Origin: Acidisoma sp965199065
Lineage (GTDB): Bacteria; Pseudomonadota; Alphaproteobacteria; Acetobacterales; Acetobacteraceae
Length of the DNA stretch: 64,000 nt
Reading direction: 5' to 3'
NCBI RefSeq assembly: GCF_965199065.1
Contig: NZ_CBDAQN010000001.1
Span: 930,001 to 994,000, forward strand
Position numbers and translations under genes: made by a program
In this document: in pieces, positions 15,743 through 24,684 of the stretch
How positions within the stretch are numbered: the stretch's first letter is position 1
How the letters are laid out: every line of letters begins with the position of its first letter
The notes under the pieces: generated by a model
Database searches by the model: none
Told to the model about the DNA's origin: nothing
The model's input: only the letters and a program-made list of their open reading frames with translations

Positions 15743-16185
15743 ATGAACCTTGCCTACCTCTCCACGGTGTCTGCCTTGGCGGGAGCGATCATCGGAGGGT
15801 AACGACATTCGGCACCTCCTGGCTCACCCACAGCGCGCAGGTCAAATCGGCACGTCTCGCGGCCGAGAGAGCCAGACGAGAGGAACTCTACGGCAGATTC
15901 GCCGAGGAACTCGCCCTTCTCTACAGCTTCGTTCTGGGTGACGAGGGGCTCTCGTATGCGAAGCTGGTAACGATCACCGGCCTGCGCGGGCGGATCATTC
16001 TCCTCGCAACGCCCGAGGTGGTCGATAGCGCGGAGCGTGCCGTCAAGTTCATCATCGATCTTCACCTGGGACCGCGCCTTACCCGGGAGGAAGTCCGGCA
16101 ACGGCTGGAGGAGCGGAGCCTCAACGCCATTGGCGACTTCGCGCGGTGCTGCCGGCAGGAGTTGATCGCGCTTCGGCTTGTCTAG
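15743..16185 (+). pseudogene. frameshifted small membrane-anchored protein
   Basis: ATG 15743 opens MNLAYLSTVSALAGAIIGG and then hits TAA at 15800-15802. Stepping one base in the GGAGGG tract continues without a break as VTTFGTSWLTHSAQVKSARL and on to 16185 (about 147 residues in all). The joined product has an N-terminal membrane segment, a basic helix (RLAAERARREELYGRFAEE) and a helical C-terminal domain. This is a recognisable family of uncharacterised proteobacterial proteins. Either one base has been lost or the base call is wrong. Confidence 0.65.
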
Positions 16186-16342
16186 GAGCCACAGCGGCAT
16201 TGATAAGGTAACTACCTTCGCATCGGCGCCGGTTGCCGCGTGCCGTGCGGCCGCCGAGCGATGGCGCCTCCCACTTTTCATGCCGTCCGCGGCTTGCGGC
16301 CGAGGGCTGCCTGCGACCGTATGCCCATCCGGAGAGACACTG

Positions 16343-17641
16343 ATGACTGAGGACCACAGGCTCGTCGTCGTCGGTGGCGGCGTCGCCGGGCTGGACGTCG
16401 CGAGCCACCTTGCGAGCAAGCGAGCCGGCGACCGGCGGCTTCGCGTGACGTTGCTCGATCGTGAGACGGCCTACGTATGGAAGCCGATGCTTCACACGAT
16501 CGCGGCGGGGACGTCCGAGGCGAGCGCCCAAGAAACCGCATTCGCGGCACAGGCGCGAAGCAGGCGCTTCAATTACGAGCCGGGAGAGGCGATCGGTATC
16601 GATCGCGAACGGCGGGAGGTCAGGGTCGCCCCGCTCCGGGCCGGAGACGAGGAAGTCGTGCCGGCGAGGTCGATCTCCTATGATACGCTCGTGCTGGCGG
16701 TTGGGAGCCGCGCCAACGACTTCGGCACTCCAGGTGTCGCCGAACATTGCGCATCAATCGATTCGCGGTCTGAAGCGATTGCATTCAACGACCGGCTTCG
16801 CGTCTGCCTGGTGAAGGCGGCAGTTTCGCAGCGTCCATTCACTGTCGGCATCGTCGGCGGAGGGGCAACAGGCGTCGAGCTTTCTGCGGAGCTGGTTCAG
16901 GTCGCTCAGATAGCGGAGCAATTCGGCGTATCCGGCGCGTCCAGCCGACTGAAAGTGGTCCTGATCGAGTCGGGCAGCCGGATACTGTCCCCGTTTCCCG
17001 AGCGCGTCGCGGATGCTGTCCGTGTGAAGCTCGCGCAACTCGGCGTCGAGATACGCACCGATGCAAGGGTCGCGTCGGTTGACGCGAGCGGCTTCCAGCT
17101 CGCGGACGGAGGCGCCGTTGCCGCCGAACTCAAGGTCTGGGCGGCCGGTGTAAAGGCGCCGGCGTTTCTCGATGCCTTTGATGGGCTCGAGCGCACGCGA
17201 TCCGGTCAGCTCGTCGTCGGGCCGACTTTGGCGGCCAAGAACGATCCGCGCATTTTCGCGCTAGGAGATTGTGCAAGCCCTGTTCTTCCCGGGCGCGACC
17301 GGCCGTTGCCGACAACGGCGCAAGCTGCGCACGAGCAGGCGCTCTACCTCTGCAAGCATCTTCCGGCGCTCATCGCAGGCAGGTCCGCGCCCGCCTTTCG
17401 CTATCACGACTTTGGATCGCTCGTGTCGCTCGGCGGCTATGACGCCTTTGGCTCGTTGGGCAGGTTTGGCTTCTTCGACGGGGGCTTCATTCAGGGACGC
17501 GTCGCCCAACTGGGGCACGCTCTGCTGTATCGAAGCTACCAGGCCCGCTTGCATGGCTTCTGGAAAGGCGGGCTGCTGTGGCTCGCGGACACGATCGCGC
17601 GGCGTGTGCGCCCGGCGGCCAGGCTCTCAAGCGACGTGTAA
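16343..17641 (+). CDS. type II NADH dehydrogenase (FAD-dependent oxidoreductase)
   Basis: Two-dinucleotide-binding-domain flavoprotein of 432 residues, resembling Ndh. The FAD motif GGGVAG is at 11-16, the NADH motif is GIVGGGATGVELSAEL, and the second FAD motif is FALGDCASPV. A quinone-pocket-like TTAQAAHEQA follows, and the C-terminal amphipathic tail (FWKGGLLWLADTIARRV) fits attachment to the membrane. It would pass electrons from NADH to quinone without pumping protons. ATG 16343 is chosen because GGAGAGACACTG precedes it and the FAD motif must be N-terminal. Confidence 0.87.
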   Translation: MTEDHRLVVVGGGVAGLDVASHLASKRAGDRRLRVTLLDRETAYVWKPMLHTIAAGTSEASAQETAFAAQARSRRFNYEPGEAIGIDRERREVRVAPLRAGDEEVVPARSISYDTLVLAVGSRANDFGTPGVAEHCASIDSRSEAIAFNDRLRVCLVKAAVSQRPFTVGIVGGGATGVELSAELVQVAQIAEQFGVSGASSRLKVVLIESGSRILSPFPERVADAVRVKLAQLGVEIRTDARVASVDASGFQLADGGAVAAELKVWAAGVKAPAFLDAFDGLERTRSGQLVVGPTLAAKNDPRIFALGDCASPVLPGRDRPLPTTAQAAHEQALYLCKHLPALIAGRSAPAFRYHDFGSLVSLGGYDAFGSLGRFGFFDGGFIQGRVAQLGHALLYRSYQARLHGFWKGGLLWLADTIARRVRPAARLSSDV

Positions 17642-17662
17642 CTGAGTGAGGTAATCGGGTCG

Positions 17663-17684
17663 CCCCCCCCCCGTTCGAGCGGGG
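17663..17684. terminator. poly-C tract and hairpin between convergent genes
   Basis: A run of ten C (17663-17672) runs into a stem CCCCG (17669-17673)/CGGGG (17680-17684) with a six-base loop. It lies between the ends of the NADH dehydrogenase gene (17641, plus) and the LysR gene (17709, minus), where a bidirectional terminator is expected. There is no U-run, so termination is inferred from position and structure. Confidence 0.4.
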
Positions 17685-17708
17685 CCAGTACGGCCGAAGT
17701 TGTCGCGG

Positions 17709-18629
17709 CTACGCTGAGCATGCCGCGAGCAGCCAGCGCCGGAACAGCGGGACCGCTGGATTGCCGGCGGAAGATAGCGGCTCGAGCAGCGCGTAGCCTC
17801 GCTCGGTCACCACGGGCTCCTCGGCCATCGCCACCAGTGCGCCCGATGCGAGGTGGCGGTCGAGCAGCGGCTGCCAGCCCAGCGCCGCGCCCTGGCCGAG
17901 CATCGCGGCCTCTACCACCAGCGGATAGGTGTTGAGATGCACCATCGTCTCCCGCCGGCGGCGTGGCGGCAACCCGCGGGCCTCGAACCAGTCCCGCCAG
18001 CGCAGCCAGCGGGACGGCTCCGGCCCCTCCAGATCCAGCAGCGGCAGGCGGGACCAGTCGACCGTGCCATCCGCCGTCTGGTGGCGGGCGAGGAACGCCG
18101 GGCTGCAAACCGGCACCACCTTCTCCGCGAGAAGGCGGGTGGCGCCAGGACCGGGGGCGCCGAAGATGATGGTGACGTCGCAGTCGATTTGCGCCTGCTG
18201 GGATGTGTTCTGGCTGGTGACGATGCGGACCTCGACGCCCGGCAGCGCCCTCCCCAGTGCCTCGAGCCGCGGCATGAGCCAGAACGACGCGAAGCCGAAA
18301 TCGGTCGCGATGCTCAGCGCGGGCCCGCGGGGTTCGCGCCTCAACTCGGCCAGCGCCGCCTCGATGGTGTCGAGCCCCTGGCCGACTGCTGCGTACAGCA
18401 GCACGCCGGCCTCCGTCAGCGTCACACCCCGGTGCTGGCGCCGGAACAGTGGCTGGCCGATGTTTTGCTCCACCGCCGTCACATGCTGGCTGACAGAGGA
18501 CTGCGTCATGCCAAGCAGCGCCGCCGCATGGCTGAAGTTAAGCAGCCGCGCCGCCGCTTCAAAGGCGAGCAGGCTGGGAAGCGGGGGCAGGGCGCGTTGG
18601 CGTGCCATAAGCTGCAATGATAGCAACAT
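17709..18629 (-). CDS. LysR-family regulator of choline sulfate use
   Basis: LysR regulator of 306 residues in the GcvA-like group. The N-terminal HTH contains LLNFSHAAALLGMTQSSVSQHVTAVEQNIGQPLFRRQHRGVTLTEAG, followed by the effector-binding domain. It is divergent from the choline-sulfatase gene, 58 bases away; the same pairing is known for the choline sulfate locus of rhizobia, so control of that gene is inferred. An alternative start (MARQRALPPL) lies 21 bases inside at 18608; neither start has a clear ribosome site. Confidence 0.87.
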   Translation of the reverse strand: MLLSLQLMARQRALPPLPSLLAFEAAARLLNFSHAAALLGMTQSSVSQHVTAVEQNIGQPLFRRQHRGVTLTEAGVLLYAAVGQGLDTIEAALAELRREPRGPALSIATDFGFASFWLMPRLEALGRALPGVEVRIVTSQNTSQQAQIDCDVTIIFGAPGPGATRLLAEKVVPVCSPAFLARHQTADGTVDWSRLPLLDLEGPEPSRWLRWRDWFEARGLPPRRRRETMVHLNTYPLVVEAAMLGQGAALGWQPLLDRHLASGALVAMAEEPVVTERGYALLEPLSSAGNPAVPLFRRWLLAACSA

Positions 18630-18687
18630 AAGAAGAGAACTGCTTCACGCTTTTGCCACGAACCGCCACTAATGAGACGCTAACTCG

Positions 18688-20226
18688 ATGGCGGGACTCG
18701 TGAACAGCAGGCCAAACATTCTGATCCTGATGGCCGACCAGCTGACGGCTGCCGCCCTGCCGGCGTACGGCAATCTCGTCGCCCGGACGCCGCACCTCGA
18801 CCGGCTGGCGCGGGAGGGCGTGGTCTTCGACGCCGCCTATTGCAACAGCCCGCTGTGCGCGCCATCCCGCGCGGTGCTGATGACCGGCCGGCTGCCGTCC
18901 TCCACCGGCGCTTACGACAACGCGGTCGAGTTCCCGTCGCAGTCGCCGACCTTCGCTCACTACCTGCGGGCGGCGGGCTACCGCACCATCCTCGCCGGCA
19001 AGATGCACTTCTGCGGCCCGGACCAGCTGCACGGCTTCGAGGAGCGTTTGACGACCGACATCTACCCCGCCGACTTCGGCTGGACCCCGGACTGGACCCG
19101 CCCGGACGAGCGGCTCGATTGGTTCCACAACATGGACAGCGTGACGCTCGCCGGTCGTTGCGTGCGCACCAACCAGATGGATTTCGACGAGGAGGTCGGG
19201 TTCGCCGCTCGCCAGAAAATCTACGACATCGCGCGCGACAGCGACGACCGCCCCTTCTGCATGGTCGTGTCGATGACGCATCCGCATGATCCCTTCACCA
19301 TGGCGGACCCCTACTGGTCGCGCTACGCGGATGCGGAGATCGACATGCCGCGGGTGTCGCCGGACGTTTCGGCGGATGACCCGCATGCAGCGCGGCTGCG
19401 CCACGTCTGCGGGCAGGATCTGCAGCCGGTGACGGACGAGAACATCCGCGCCGCCCGGCACGCCTATTACGCGGCCATCGCCTACTTCGACGATCACGTC
19501 GGTGCTCTGCTCGGAGCGCTGGGTGAGGCCGGTCTTGCGGACGACACGGTGGTCGCGGTGCTTGCCGATCATGGCGAGATGCTCGGCGAGCGCGGTCTGT
19601 GGTTCAAGATGAGCTTCCACGAAGGGGCGGCGCGCATACCGTTGATCGTGCACGCGCCTCGGCGTTTCAGCGCCCGCCGCGTGGCAGCCCCGGTGTCGCT
19701 CGTGGATATTCTGCCGACGCTGGCGGCGATTGGAGGCTGCGCGGGGAAGCCTGACGACGCGACAGACCATGACGGCCGCAGCCTGTTGCCCTACTGCGAG
19801 GGCCAGGACGACGCGGGCGGCGTCTTCGGCGAGTATTGTGCCGAAGGCGTGGCGGCGCCGATGGTCATGATCCGGCGCGGCGTCCTGAAGTTCATCCATT
19901 GCCCCGGCGATCCAGATCAGCTCTACGATCTTTCGATCGATCCCGACGAACTTTCGAACATCGCGGCGCGGACGCCCGAGGATGCGCGCGTCCTCGCGAT
20001 GCAGGCGGAGGTGGCGGCGCGGTGGGATCTCGGTCGGCTGCATGCCGATGTGCTGGCGAGCCAGAAGCGGCGCCGGCTGGTCAATCGGGCTCTGGCGCAA
20101 GGACGGCAGACGGCATGGGACTTCCAGCCGCTGCGGGACGCGAGCCAGCTCTACATTCGAAACCACATGAAGCTGGATGATCTGGAGGCGATGGCGCGCT
20201 TCCCACGCATCATCCCGGCAGGCTGA
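18688..20226 (+). CDS. betC: choline-sulfatase
   Basis: Type I sulfatase of 512 residues that releases sulfate and choline from choline O-sulfate; choline then feeds glycine betaine synthesis. The sulfatase signature CAPSR is at 57-61, where C57 becomes formylglycine. Metal-binding D17 and Q18 (LMADQLT) and ADHGEMLGERGLWFKMSFHEGAARIPLIV are in place. The C-terminal tail with SQKRRRLVNRALAQGRQTAWDFQP is characteristic of BetC rather than of other sulfatases. No signal peptide, so cytosolic. betA, betB and betI are not in the window. Confidence 0.92.
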   Translation: MAGLVNSRPNILILMADQLTAAALPAYGNLVARTPHLDRLAREGVVFDAAYCNSPLCAPSRAVLMTGRLPSSTGAYDNAVEFPSQSPTFAHYLRAAGYRTILAGKMHFCGPDQLHGFEERLTTDIYPADFGWTPDWTRPDERLDWFHNMDSVTLAGRCVRTNQMDFDEEVGFAARQKIYDIARDSDDRPFCMVVSMTHPHDPFTMADPYWSRYADAEIDMPRVSPDVSADDPHAARLRHVCGQDLQPVTDENIRAARHAYYAAIAYFDDHVGALLGALGEAGLADDTVVAVLADHGEMLGERGLWFKMSFHEGAARIPLIVHAPRRFSARRVAAPVSLVDILPTLAAIGGCAGKPDDATDHDGRSLLPYCEGQDDAGGVFGEYCAEGVAAPMVMIRRGVLKFIHCPGDPDQLYDLSIDPDELSNIAARTPEDARVLAMQAEVAARWDLGRLHADVLASQKRRRLVNRALAQGRQTAWDFQPLRDASQLYIRNHMKLDDLEAMARFPRIIPAG

Positions 20227-20242
20227 CGGTCAGGAGACGGCG

Positions 20243-20374
20243 ATGGCGGATCGGGCCAGGCCCTTCGGGGCGCGGAGCGGGGCGGGAGCAAGGCCTGGGG
20301 CGATCGTGATCGCGCTCTTTATCAGCCTCGTCCTGCTGTTGTTGTTCGGCCTGGTGTCCCACGCGCACTGGTAA
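20243..20374 (+). CDS. possible small single-span membrane protein
   Basis: Open frame of 43 residues: a basic, Gly/Ala-rich N-terminus (about 20 residues), then one hydrophobic span (AIVIALFISLVLLLLFGLVS). CAGGAGACGGCG precedes ATG 20243, a good ribosome site. It starts 16 bases after betC. No family is recognised. It could be a real micro-protein or a chance frame in GC-rich DNA. Confidence 0.4.
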   Translation: MADRARPFGARSGAGARPGAIVIALFISLVLLLLFGLVSHAHW

Positions 20375-20393
20375 TTCAGTGCCCGCCTTCGCG

Positions 20394-21425
20394 TCATGAC
20401 CAGGTCGGCTTCAGCCGGTAGTGCGTCACACCCCATTCCTCACCACCGCAGTGGCCGAACAGTTCGGCGGTCGCAAGGAAGAACAGCCGCCAGCGTCGCT
20501 CCCATATCCGGGCATCGCGGCCGTAGACGGGCCTCAGAACCTCGCGGATCGTGGCTCGGTTGCGATCGAAGTTCCGGAGCCAATCCTCGGCGGTCCGGCG
20601 GTAGTGCGTGCCTGACCAGTTCCACTCCTGGGCCACCGTGAAGAGGTCGGGGAACTGATAGAGCAGTCCGCGGCTCGGCATGATGCCGCCGGTGAAGAAG
20701 TGCTGCGCGATCCAGTCCGTGGCGTCGCCGGCTTCGAACCGGTACGGCGCCAGGCGATGCGTGAAGATATGGATCAACGCGAGGCCGTCGGTTCGCAGCC
20801 AGCCGCGCATCCTCGCCAGCAGCGGGCGCCAGTTCGCCATATGCTCGAACATCTCCACCGAGACGATCCTGTCGTACAGCCCCTCCGCCTGGAAATCGTT
20901 CATGTCGGCGGTGATGACGCGGACGTTGGCCAATCTACGCTGCCGCGCCTGTGCCTCGATGAACGCCCGCTGCGAGGCGGAATTGGAGACCGCCGTGATG
21001 CGCGAGGCTGGGTAACGCGCGGCCATGAACAGCGTCAGCGACCCCCAGCCGCAGCCGAGTTCCAGCACGTCCTGACCGTCGGCAAGGCCGGCATGGCTGG
21101 CGGTCTCGGCCAGCGCAAGCCGTTCGGCATCCGCGAGCCGCTCCTCCCCGGTCTCGTAGAGACAGCAGGAGTATTTGAGCTGCGGGCCTAGAACGTTGCC
21201 GAAGAAGGCCGCCGGCACCTCGTAGTGCTGTGCATTGGCGGCATCGGTATGCTGGGCGATCGGGAAGGCTGTCATGTCGGCGGCGAAGCCAGGGTCGGGA
21301 TGGCGCTCGGCGGCCAGCCGGCGTCGCGTCCGCCCGACCATGCGCGCGATCCCGGCGCGCAACAGCACGTCGGGTAGCGGCCAGCGCTCGGCCGTGACCG
21401 TCGCGATCATCGCGAGGCGGCTCAC
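20394..21425 (-). CDS. cyclopropane-fatty-acid-synthase-like methyltransferase
   Basis: SAM-dependent methyltransferase of 343 residues in the CFA/mycolic-acid methyltransferase group. The SAM motif is VLELGCGWGSLTLFMA; other family blocks are HYEVPAAFFGNVLGPQLKYSCCLYE, ITAVSNSASQRAFIEAQA, RIVSVEMFEHMANW and HFFTGGIMPS. Substrates in this group are usually unsaturated acyl chains of membrane phospholipids. The start codon overlaps the stop of the DUF1295 gene (ATGA), so the two are translationally coupled. It is distinct in sequence from the second CFA-type enzyme at 25472-26692. Confidence 0.85.
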   Translation of the reverse strand: MSRLAMIATVTAERWPLPDVLLRAGIARMVGRTRRRLAAERHPDPGFAADMTAFPIAQHTDAANAQHYEVPAAFFGNVLGPQLKYSCCLYETGEERLADAERLALAETASHAGLADGQDVLELGCGWGSLTLFMAARYPASRITAVSNSASQRAFIEAQARQRRLANVRVITADMNDFQAEGLYDRIVSVEMFEHMANWRPLLARMRGWLRTDGLALIHIFTHRLAPYRFEAGDATDWIAQHFFTGGIMPSRGLLYQFPDLFTVAQEWNWSGTHYRRTAEDWLRNFDRNRATIREVLRPVYGRDARIWERRWRLFFLATAELFGHCGGEEWGVTHYRLKPTWS

Positions 21426-22246
21426 GATGCCCGCATCGCTTGAGGCGCTTTCGGCGGCATCGGCAGGAACTTGCTCACCCGGCGCTGATAGTCGCGAAAG
21501 GCGTCACCGCGAGACTGCAGCATGTGCTCCTCCGTCGGCGGAATGCCGGAGGCGTGGACCAGAACGCCATACATGATGGCGGGGCCGAGCCAGGCAATCC
21601 AACCCCAGCCCCAGCTTGCCCCCGAGCCGAGGCCCGCCACCGCGAACAATGCGTAGGCGACCCAGATCAGCCATTCGAAGAAATAGTTCGGGTGGCGCGA
21701 CCAGCCCCACAGCCCCGCCTCGCAGATGCCGCCCTTGTTCGCCGGGTTGCTGGCGAAACGGTGAACCTGCTCGTCCGACAGCGCCTCGCCTCCCACCGAG
21801 ACAACGGCGACGACAGCGCCGATGATGTCGAGTGCGCCGAAGCCGGGCGCCGGGTTCCGCGCCGCCAGCATGATGAAGCAACCGAGCATGAAGACGCTGA
21901 GCGCCTGCAACTGCAGGAAAGTCGGCATCTTCCAGGCGTAGCTCGCGCCCCAGCTCTCGCGGAGCTTGGCATAGCGGGGGTCGTCGCGGCCGTGGAGCGC
22001 GCGGCGCGTGATGTGCGTGCCAAGACGCAGCGACCAGACCGCGACGATGAGGGCGACCATAATCTGCCGCGTCGAGAAGTCGCCCGGGTGGAGCGGATAG
22101 AGCGCCAGAACGACGCCCGCGACGCCGGTCCCGAACGTCCAGGCCACATCTATCCAGGTGCTGTTGCCGGAGCTTTGCTGCACCCGCCACGCCCCCATCA
22201 TAAGCAGGCTGGCGGCGATCAGGACTGCAATCAGGAGAAAGGTCAT
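21422..22246 (-). CDS. DUF1295 membrane protein (steroid 5-alpha-reductase-like fold)
   Basis: Integral membrane protein of 274 residues with about six to seven hydrophobic spans. The C-terminal block GLWGWSRHPNYFFEWLIWVAYALFA is the hallmark of the DUF1295/steroid-5-alpha-reductase/ICMT-like fold, in which the HPNYFFEW region binds cofactor. Such proteins reduce or modify lipid double bonds. It is in an operon between the esterase (8-base gap upstream) and the CFA-like methyltransferase (4-base overlap downstream), so a shared lipid pathway is likely. Confidence 0.85.
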   Translation of the reverse strand: MTFLLIAVLIAASLLMMGAWRVQQSSGNSTWIDVAWTFGTGVAGVVLALYPLHPGDFSTRQIMVALIVAVWSLRLGTHITRRALHGRDDPRYAKLRESWGASYAWKMPTFLQLQALSVFMLGCFIMLAARNPAPGFGALDIIGAVVAVVSVGGEALSDEQVHRFASNPANKGGICEAGLWGWSRHPNYFFEWLIWVAYALFAVAGLGSGASWGWGWIAWLGPAIMYGVLVHASGIPPTEEHMLQSRGDAFRDYQRRVSKFLPMPPKAPQAMRAS

Positions 22247-22254
22247 TAGAGCCT

Positions 22255-23214
22255 TTACGCTGCCTGCGCGCCCGTGGATGCGTGATCCGACACAAACTGA
22301 ATACAGTTTCGGTAGGTCGGACAGAGAAAGCGGAACGGCACGCCCATCGCGCCGATGATCTCCTTGTGGTCGATGCCTGGATAGATGCGGCTTTGCACGG
22401 GGCCGCCCGCGGCACGGATGCGGGCGGCAAGACGCACCGTGTTCTGCGGCAGCACGGTCGTGTCCGTCGCACCCGCCAGCAGCAGCATCGGCGCGTTCCG
22501 TCCATCGACATGATCGATCGGCTGGGTCGCGGGCGGCGTCGGGGGCTGGCCGAAGATCGCCTTGAGTTCCGCCGACTGCACGGGAAGGAAATCATAGGGC
22601 CCGGCAATGCCGACCGTGCCTGCCAGGGGATGACGGGCTCCGGCCTGCGCGAGATACGAGGGGTCGAGCGCCAGCATCGCCGCGTTGTAGGCCCCGGCGG
22701 AATGTCCCATGAGAACGACGCTGTTGCCGCCGCCGTAGTCCGCGGAGTGCGCGCAAGCCCAGGCGACGGCCGTGGCGCAATCCTCCAGGAATGCGGGAAA
22801 GACGACCTCGGGGTAGAGCCGGTAGTCGGGTATGACGGTCACGAAGCCGGCCGCTGCCAGCGCTCCGCCGACGAAGCGGTAGTCGTCTTTGGAACCGCTA
22901 TCCCAGCTGCCGCCATAGAGGAACACGACCACCGGTGCGGGACCCCGCGCGCTGTCCGGTGCGTAGACGTCGAGTTTGCGGCGCGGACCTGCGCCATACG
23001 GAATGTTCCTGGCCGAAAGCCGTTTCGGCGCCAGCCCGTTGAGCAGTCCCAGTGGCGAGCAGGCTGTGGCCAGCAGACTGAGCGCGCCTAGTCCGGCCGA
23101 TGACAGGGTGCGTCGTCCGAGCGCCACATGCGGCCTCTCGGTCGAAACATAGGGCGAATTTTGCGCGCTGTCTCGCGTCAGGGTCTTGCCGCCTCCAAAA
23201 TTGTCTGTGCTCAT
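22255..23214 (-). CDS. alpha/beta-hydrolase esterase, probable lipoprotein
   Basis: Esterase/lipase-like hydrolase of 319 residues. The oxyanion region VVVFLYGGSWDSG and nucleophile elbow GHSAG are clear; candidate acid and base are in LAGATDTTVLP and YPGIDHKEI. A hydrophobic stretch ending LATAC fits a lipobox, but it lies about 50 residues from the annotated start and follows RRT, so a shorter start or Tat-like export is possible. It is the first gene of an operon with DUF1295 and the CFA-like enzyme. Substrate unknown; an acyl ester is plausible. Confidence 0.82.
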   Translation of the reverse strand: MSTDNFGGGKTLTRDSAQNSPYVSTERPHVALGRRTLSSAGLGALSLLATACSPLGLLNGLAPKRLSARNIPYGAGPRRKLDVYAPDSARGPAPVVVFLYGGSWDSGSKDDYRFVGGALAAAGFVTVIPDYRLYPEVVFPAFLEDCATAVAWACAHSADYGGGNSVVLMGHSAGAYNAAMLALDPSYLAQAGARHPLAGTVGIAGPYDFLPVQSAELKAIFGQPPTPPATQPIDHVDGRNAPMLLLAGATDTTVLPQNTVRLAARIRAAGGPVQSRIYPGIDHKEIIGAMGVPFRFLCPTYRNCIQFVSDHASTGAQAA

Positions 23215-23337
23215 AGAAATATAACGACCGTGAGACGAAGACTGATGGGGGACAGTGGCACGGGCCAGCCGTCTGCATCCAGATCCGAACCGCTTTCGTA
23301 ACCCACGGCGACTCCTATCACGTGTCGAAGGATTGGA

Positions 23338-24684
23338 ATGGACTTAGTTACGCCTCAGCTGGATGTCGCGGTCGTCGGGTCGGGGATAGCGGGGTTGTCA
23401 TGTGCCTGGCTATTGAGCCAGCGCCACCGCGTGACGCTCTACGAGGCGGAGGAGCGGCCGGGCGGCCACAGCAACACGGTTGCGGTCAATACTGCGGACG
23501 GGCTCCTCGGCATCGATACAGGCTTTATCGTCTACAACGAAAACACCTATCCCAACCTGACGGCATTGTTTCGGCATCTCGGTGTCGAGACGACCGCCTC
23601 CGAGATGTCCTTCACGGCCTCCATGGATGACGGCGGGTTTGAGTATGCCGGCACGAATTTGAGCGGACTGTTCGCCCAGCGCCTCAACCTCGTTCGTCCG
23701 CGCTTGTGGTCCATGCTGCGCGATCTGTTGCGTTTCTACCGCGAGGCGCCGCGGGATGTGGCGCTCATGGAAGCCGAAGCGCTCAGCCTCGGCGCCTATC
23801 TCGGCCGCCGGAATTACGGCGTCGCCTTTCAGCGCGACCACATCCTGCCGATGGCCGCCGCCATCTGGTCGACACCGACGGCGGCTGTCCGTGATTATCC
23901 CGCCGCGGCCTTCGTGCGCTTTTGCGCCAACCACGGCTTATTGCAGATTGCAGACCGTCCGGTCTGGCGCACCGTGACCGGCGGGTCCCGCCGCTATGTC
24001 AGCCGGCTTCTGGATGGATTGTCGGGGCCGCTGCATCTCGGGCGGAAGATCGCCGCCATAGGGCGCGACGGCAACCATGTTCGGCTGGTCGATGTCATGG
24101 GCCAGTCGGCCGTGCATGATCACGTGGTGATTGCGGTTCATGCGCATCAGGCGCTGGCCATGCTGGGGGATGCGGACGCCGAGGAAAGCGCTCTGCTGGG
24201 CGCTTTCGGCACGAACCGCAACTTCGCGGTGCTCCATACGGATGCCAGCCTCATGCCGCGCCGCCGGCGGGCCTGGTCGAGCTGGAATTTCATCGAGCAA
24301 TCCGAAGCGGGAGGTCCAAGGTCGTTCTGCAGCTATTGGATGAACCGCCTGCAGTCGATCCCGGGCGACACGCAGTATTTCGTGACGCTTAATCCGCCAC
24401 GGCCGCCGGCGCCAGGCACTTTGCTTCACTCCGAGTGTTACGCGCATCCGCGGTTCGACGCCCGCGCGATGAGCGCGCAACGAAAGCTTTGGCGCCTTCA
24501 GGGTGTCCGGCGCACATGGTTCTGCGGAGCCTGGTTCGGCTCCGGGTTTCATGAGGATGGGTTGCAGGCGGGTCTCGCCGTCGCTGAGGCCTTGGGTGGC
24601 GTTCGCAGGCCCTGGACCGTTCCGGCGGAGTCCGGCCGCATCTATCTGCCTGATGCCGCCGTGCCTGCGCCCATCTCGGCATGA
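23338..24684 (+). CDS. FAD-dependent oxidoreductase (amine-oxidase fold)
   Basis: Flavoprotein of 448 residues. The Rossmann motif VVGSGIAGLSCAW with the downstream YEAEERPGGHSNTV defines the amine-oxidase/phytoene-desaturase-like fold. The later NFAVLHTDASLMPRRRRAWSSWNF and the ending WFCGAWFGSGFHEDGLQAGLAVAEAL are typical of the group found with DUF1365 and CFA synthase. In related clusters this protein oxidises or desaturates methylated acyl chains. GAAGGATTGG precedes ATG 23338. It overlaps the next gene by four bases. Confidence 0.87.
   Translation: MDLVTPQLDVAVVGSGIAGLSCAWLLSQRHRVTLYEAEERPGGHSNTVAVNTADGLLGIDTGFIVYNENTYPNLTALFRHLGVETTASEMSFTASMDDGGFEYAGTNLSGLFAQRLNLVRPRLWSMLRDLLRFYREAPRDVALMEAEALSLGAYLGRRNYGVAFQRDHILPMAAAIWSTPTAAVRDYPAAAFVRFCANHGLLQIADRPVWRTVTGGSRRYVSRLLDGLSGPLHLGRKIAAIGRDGNHVRLVDVMGQSAVHDHVVIAVHAHQALAMLGDADAEESALLGAFGTNRNFAVLHTDASLMPRRRRAWSSWNFIEQSEAGGPRSFCSYWMNRLQSIPGDTQYFVTLNPPRPPAPGTLLHSECYAHPRFDARAMSAQRKLWRLQGVRRTWFCGAWFGSGFHEDGLQAGLAVAEALGGVRRPWTVPAESGRIYLPDAAVPAPISA

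Noticed and set aside
18559..20166. 535-codon minus-strand open frame opposite the choline-sulfatase
   Set aside because: No family signature; the sulfatase signature and divergent LysR gene explain the region.
23215..23337. ECF sigma-factor promoter between the two lipid operons
   Set aside because: Searched by eye for TGATCC or GGAAC type boxes on both strands; none with proper spacing was found.
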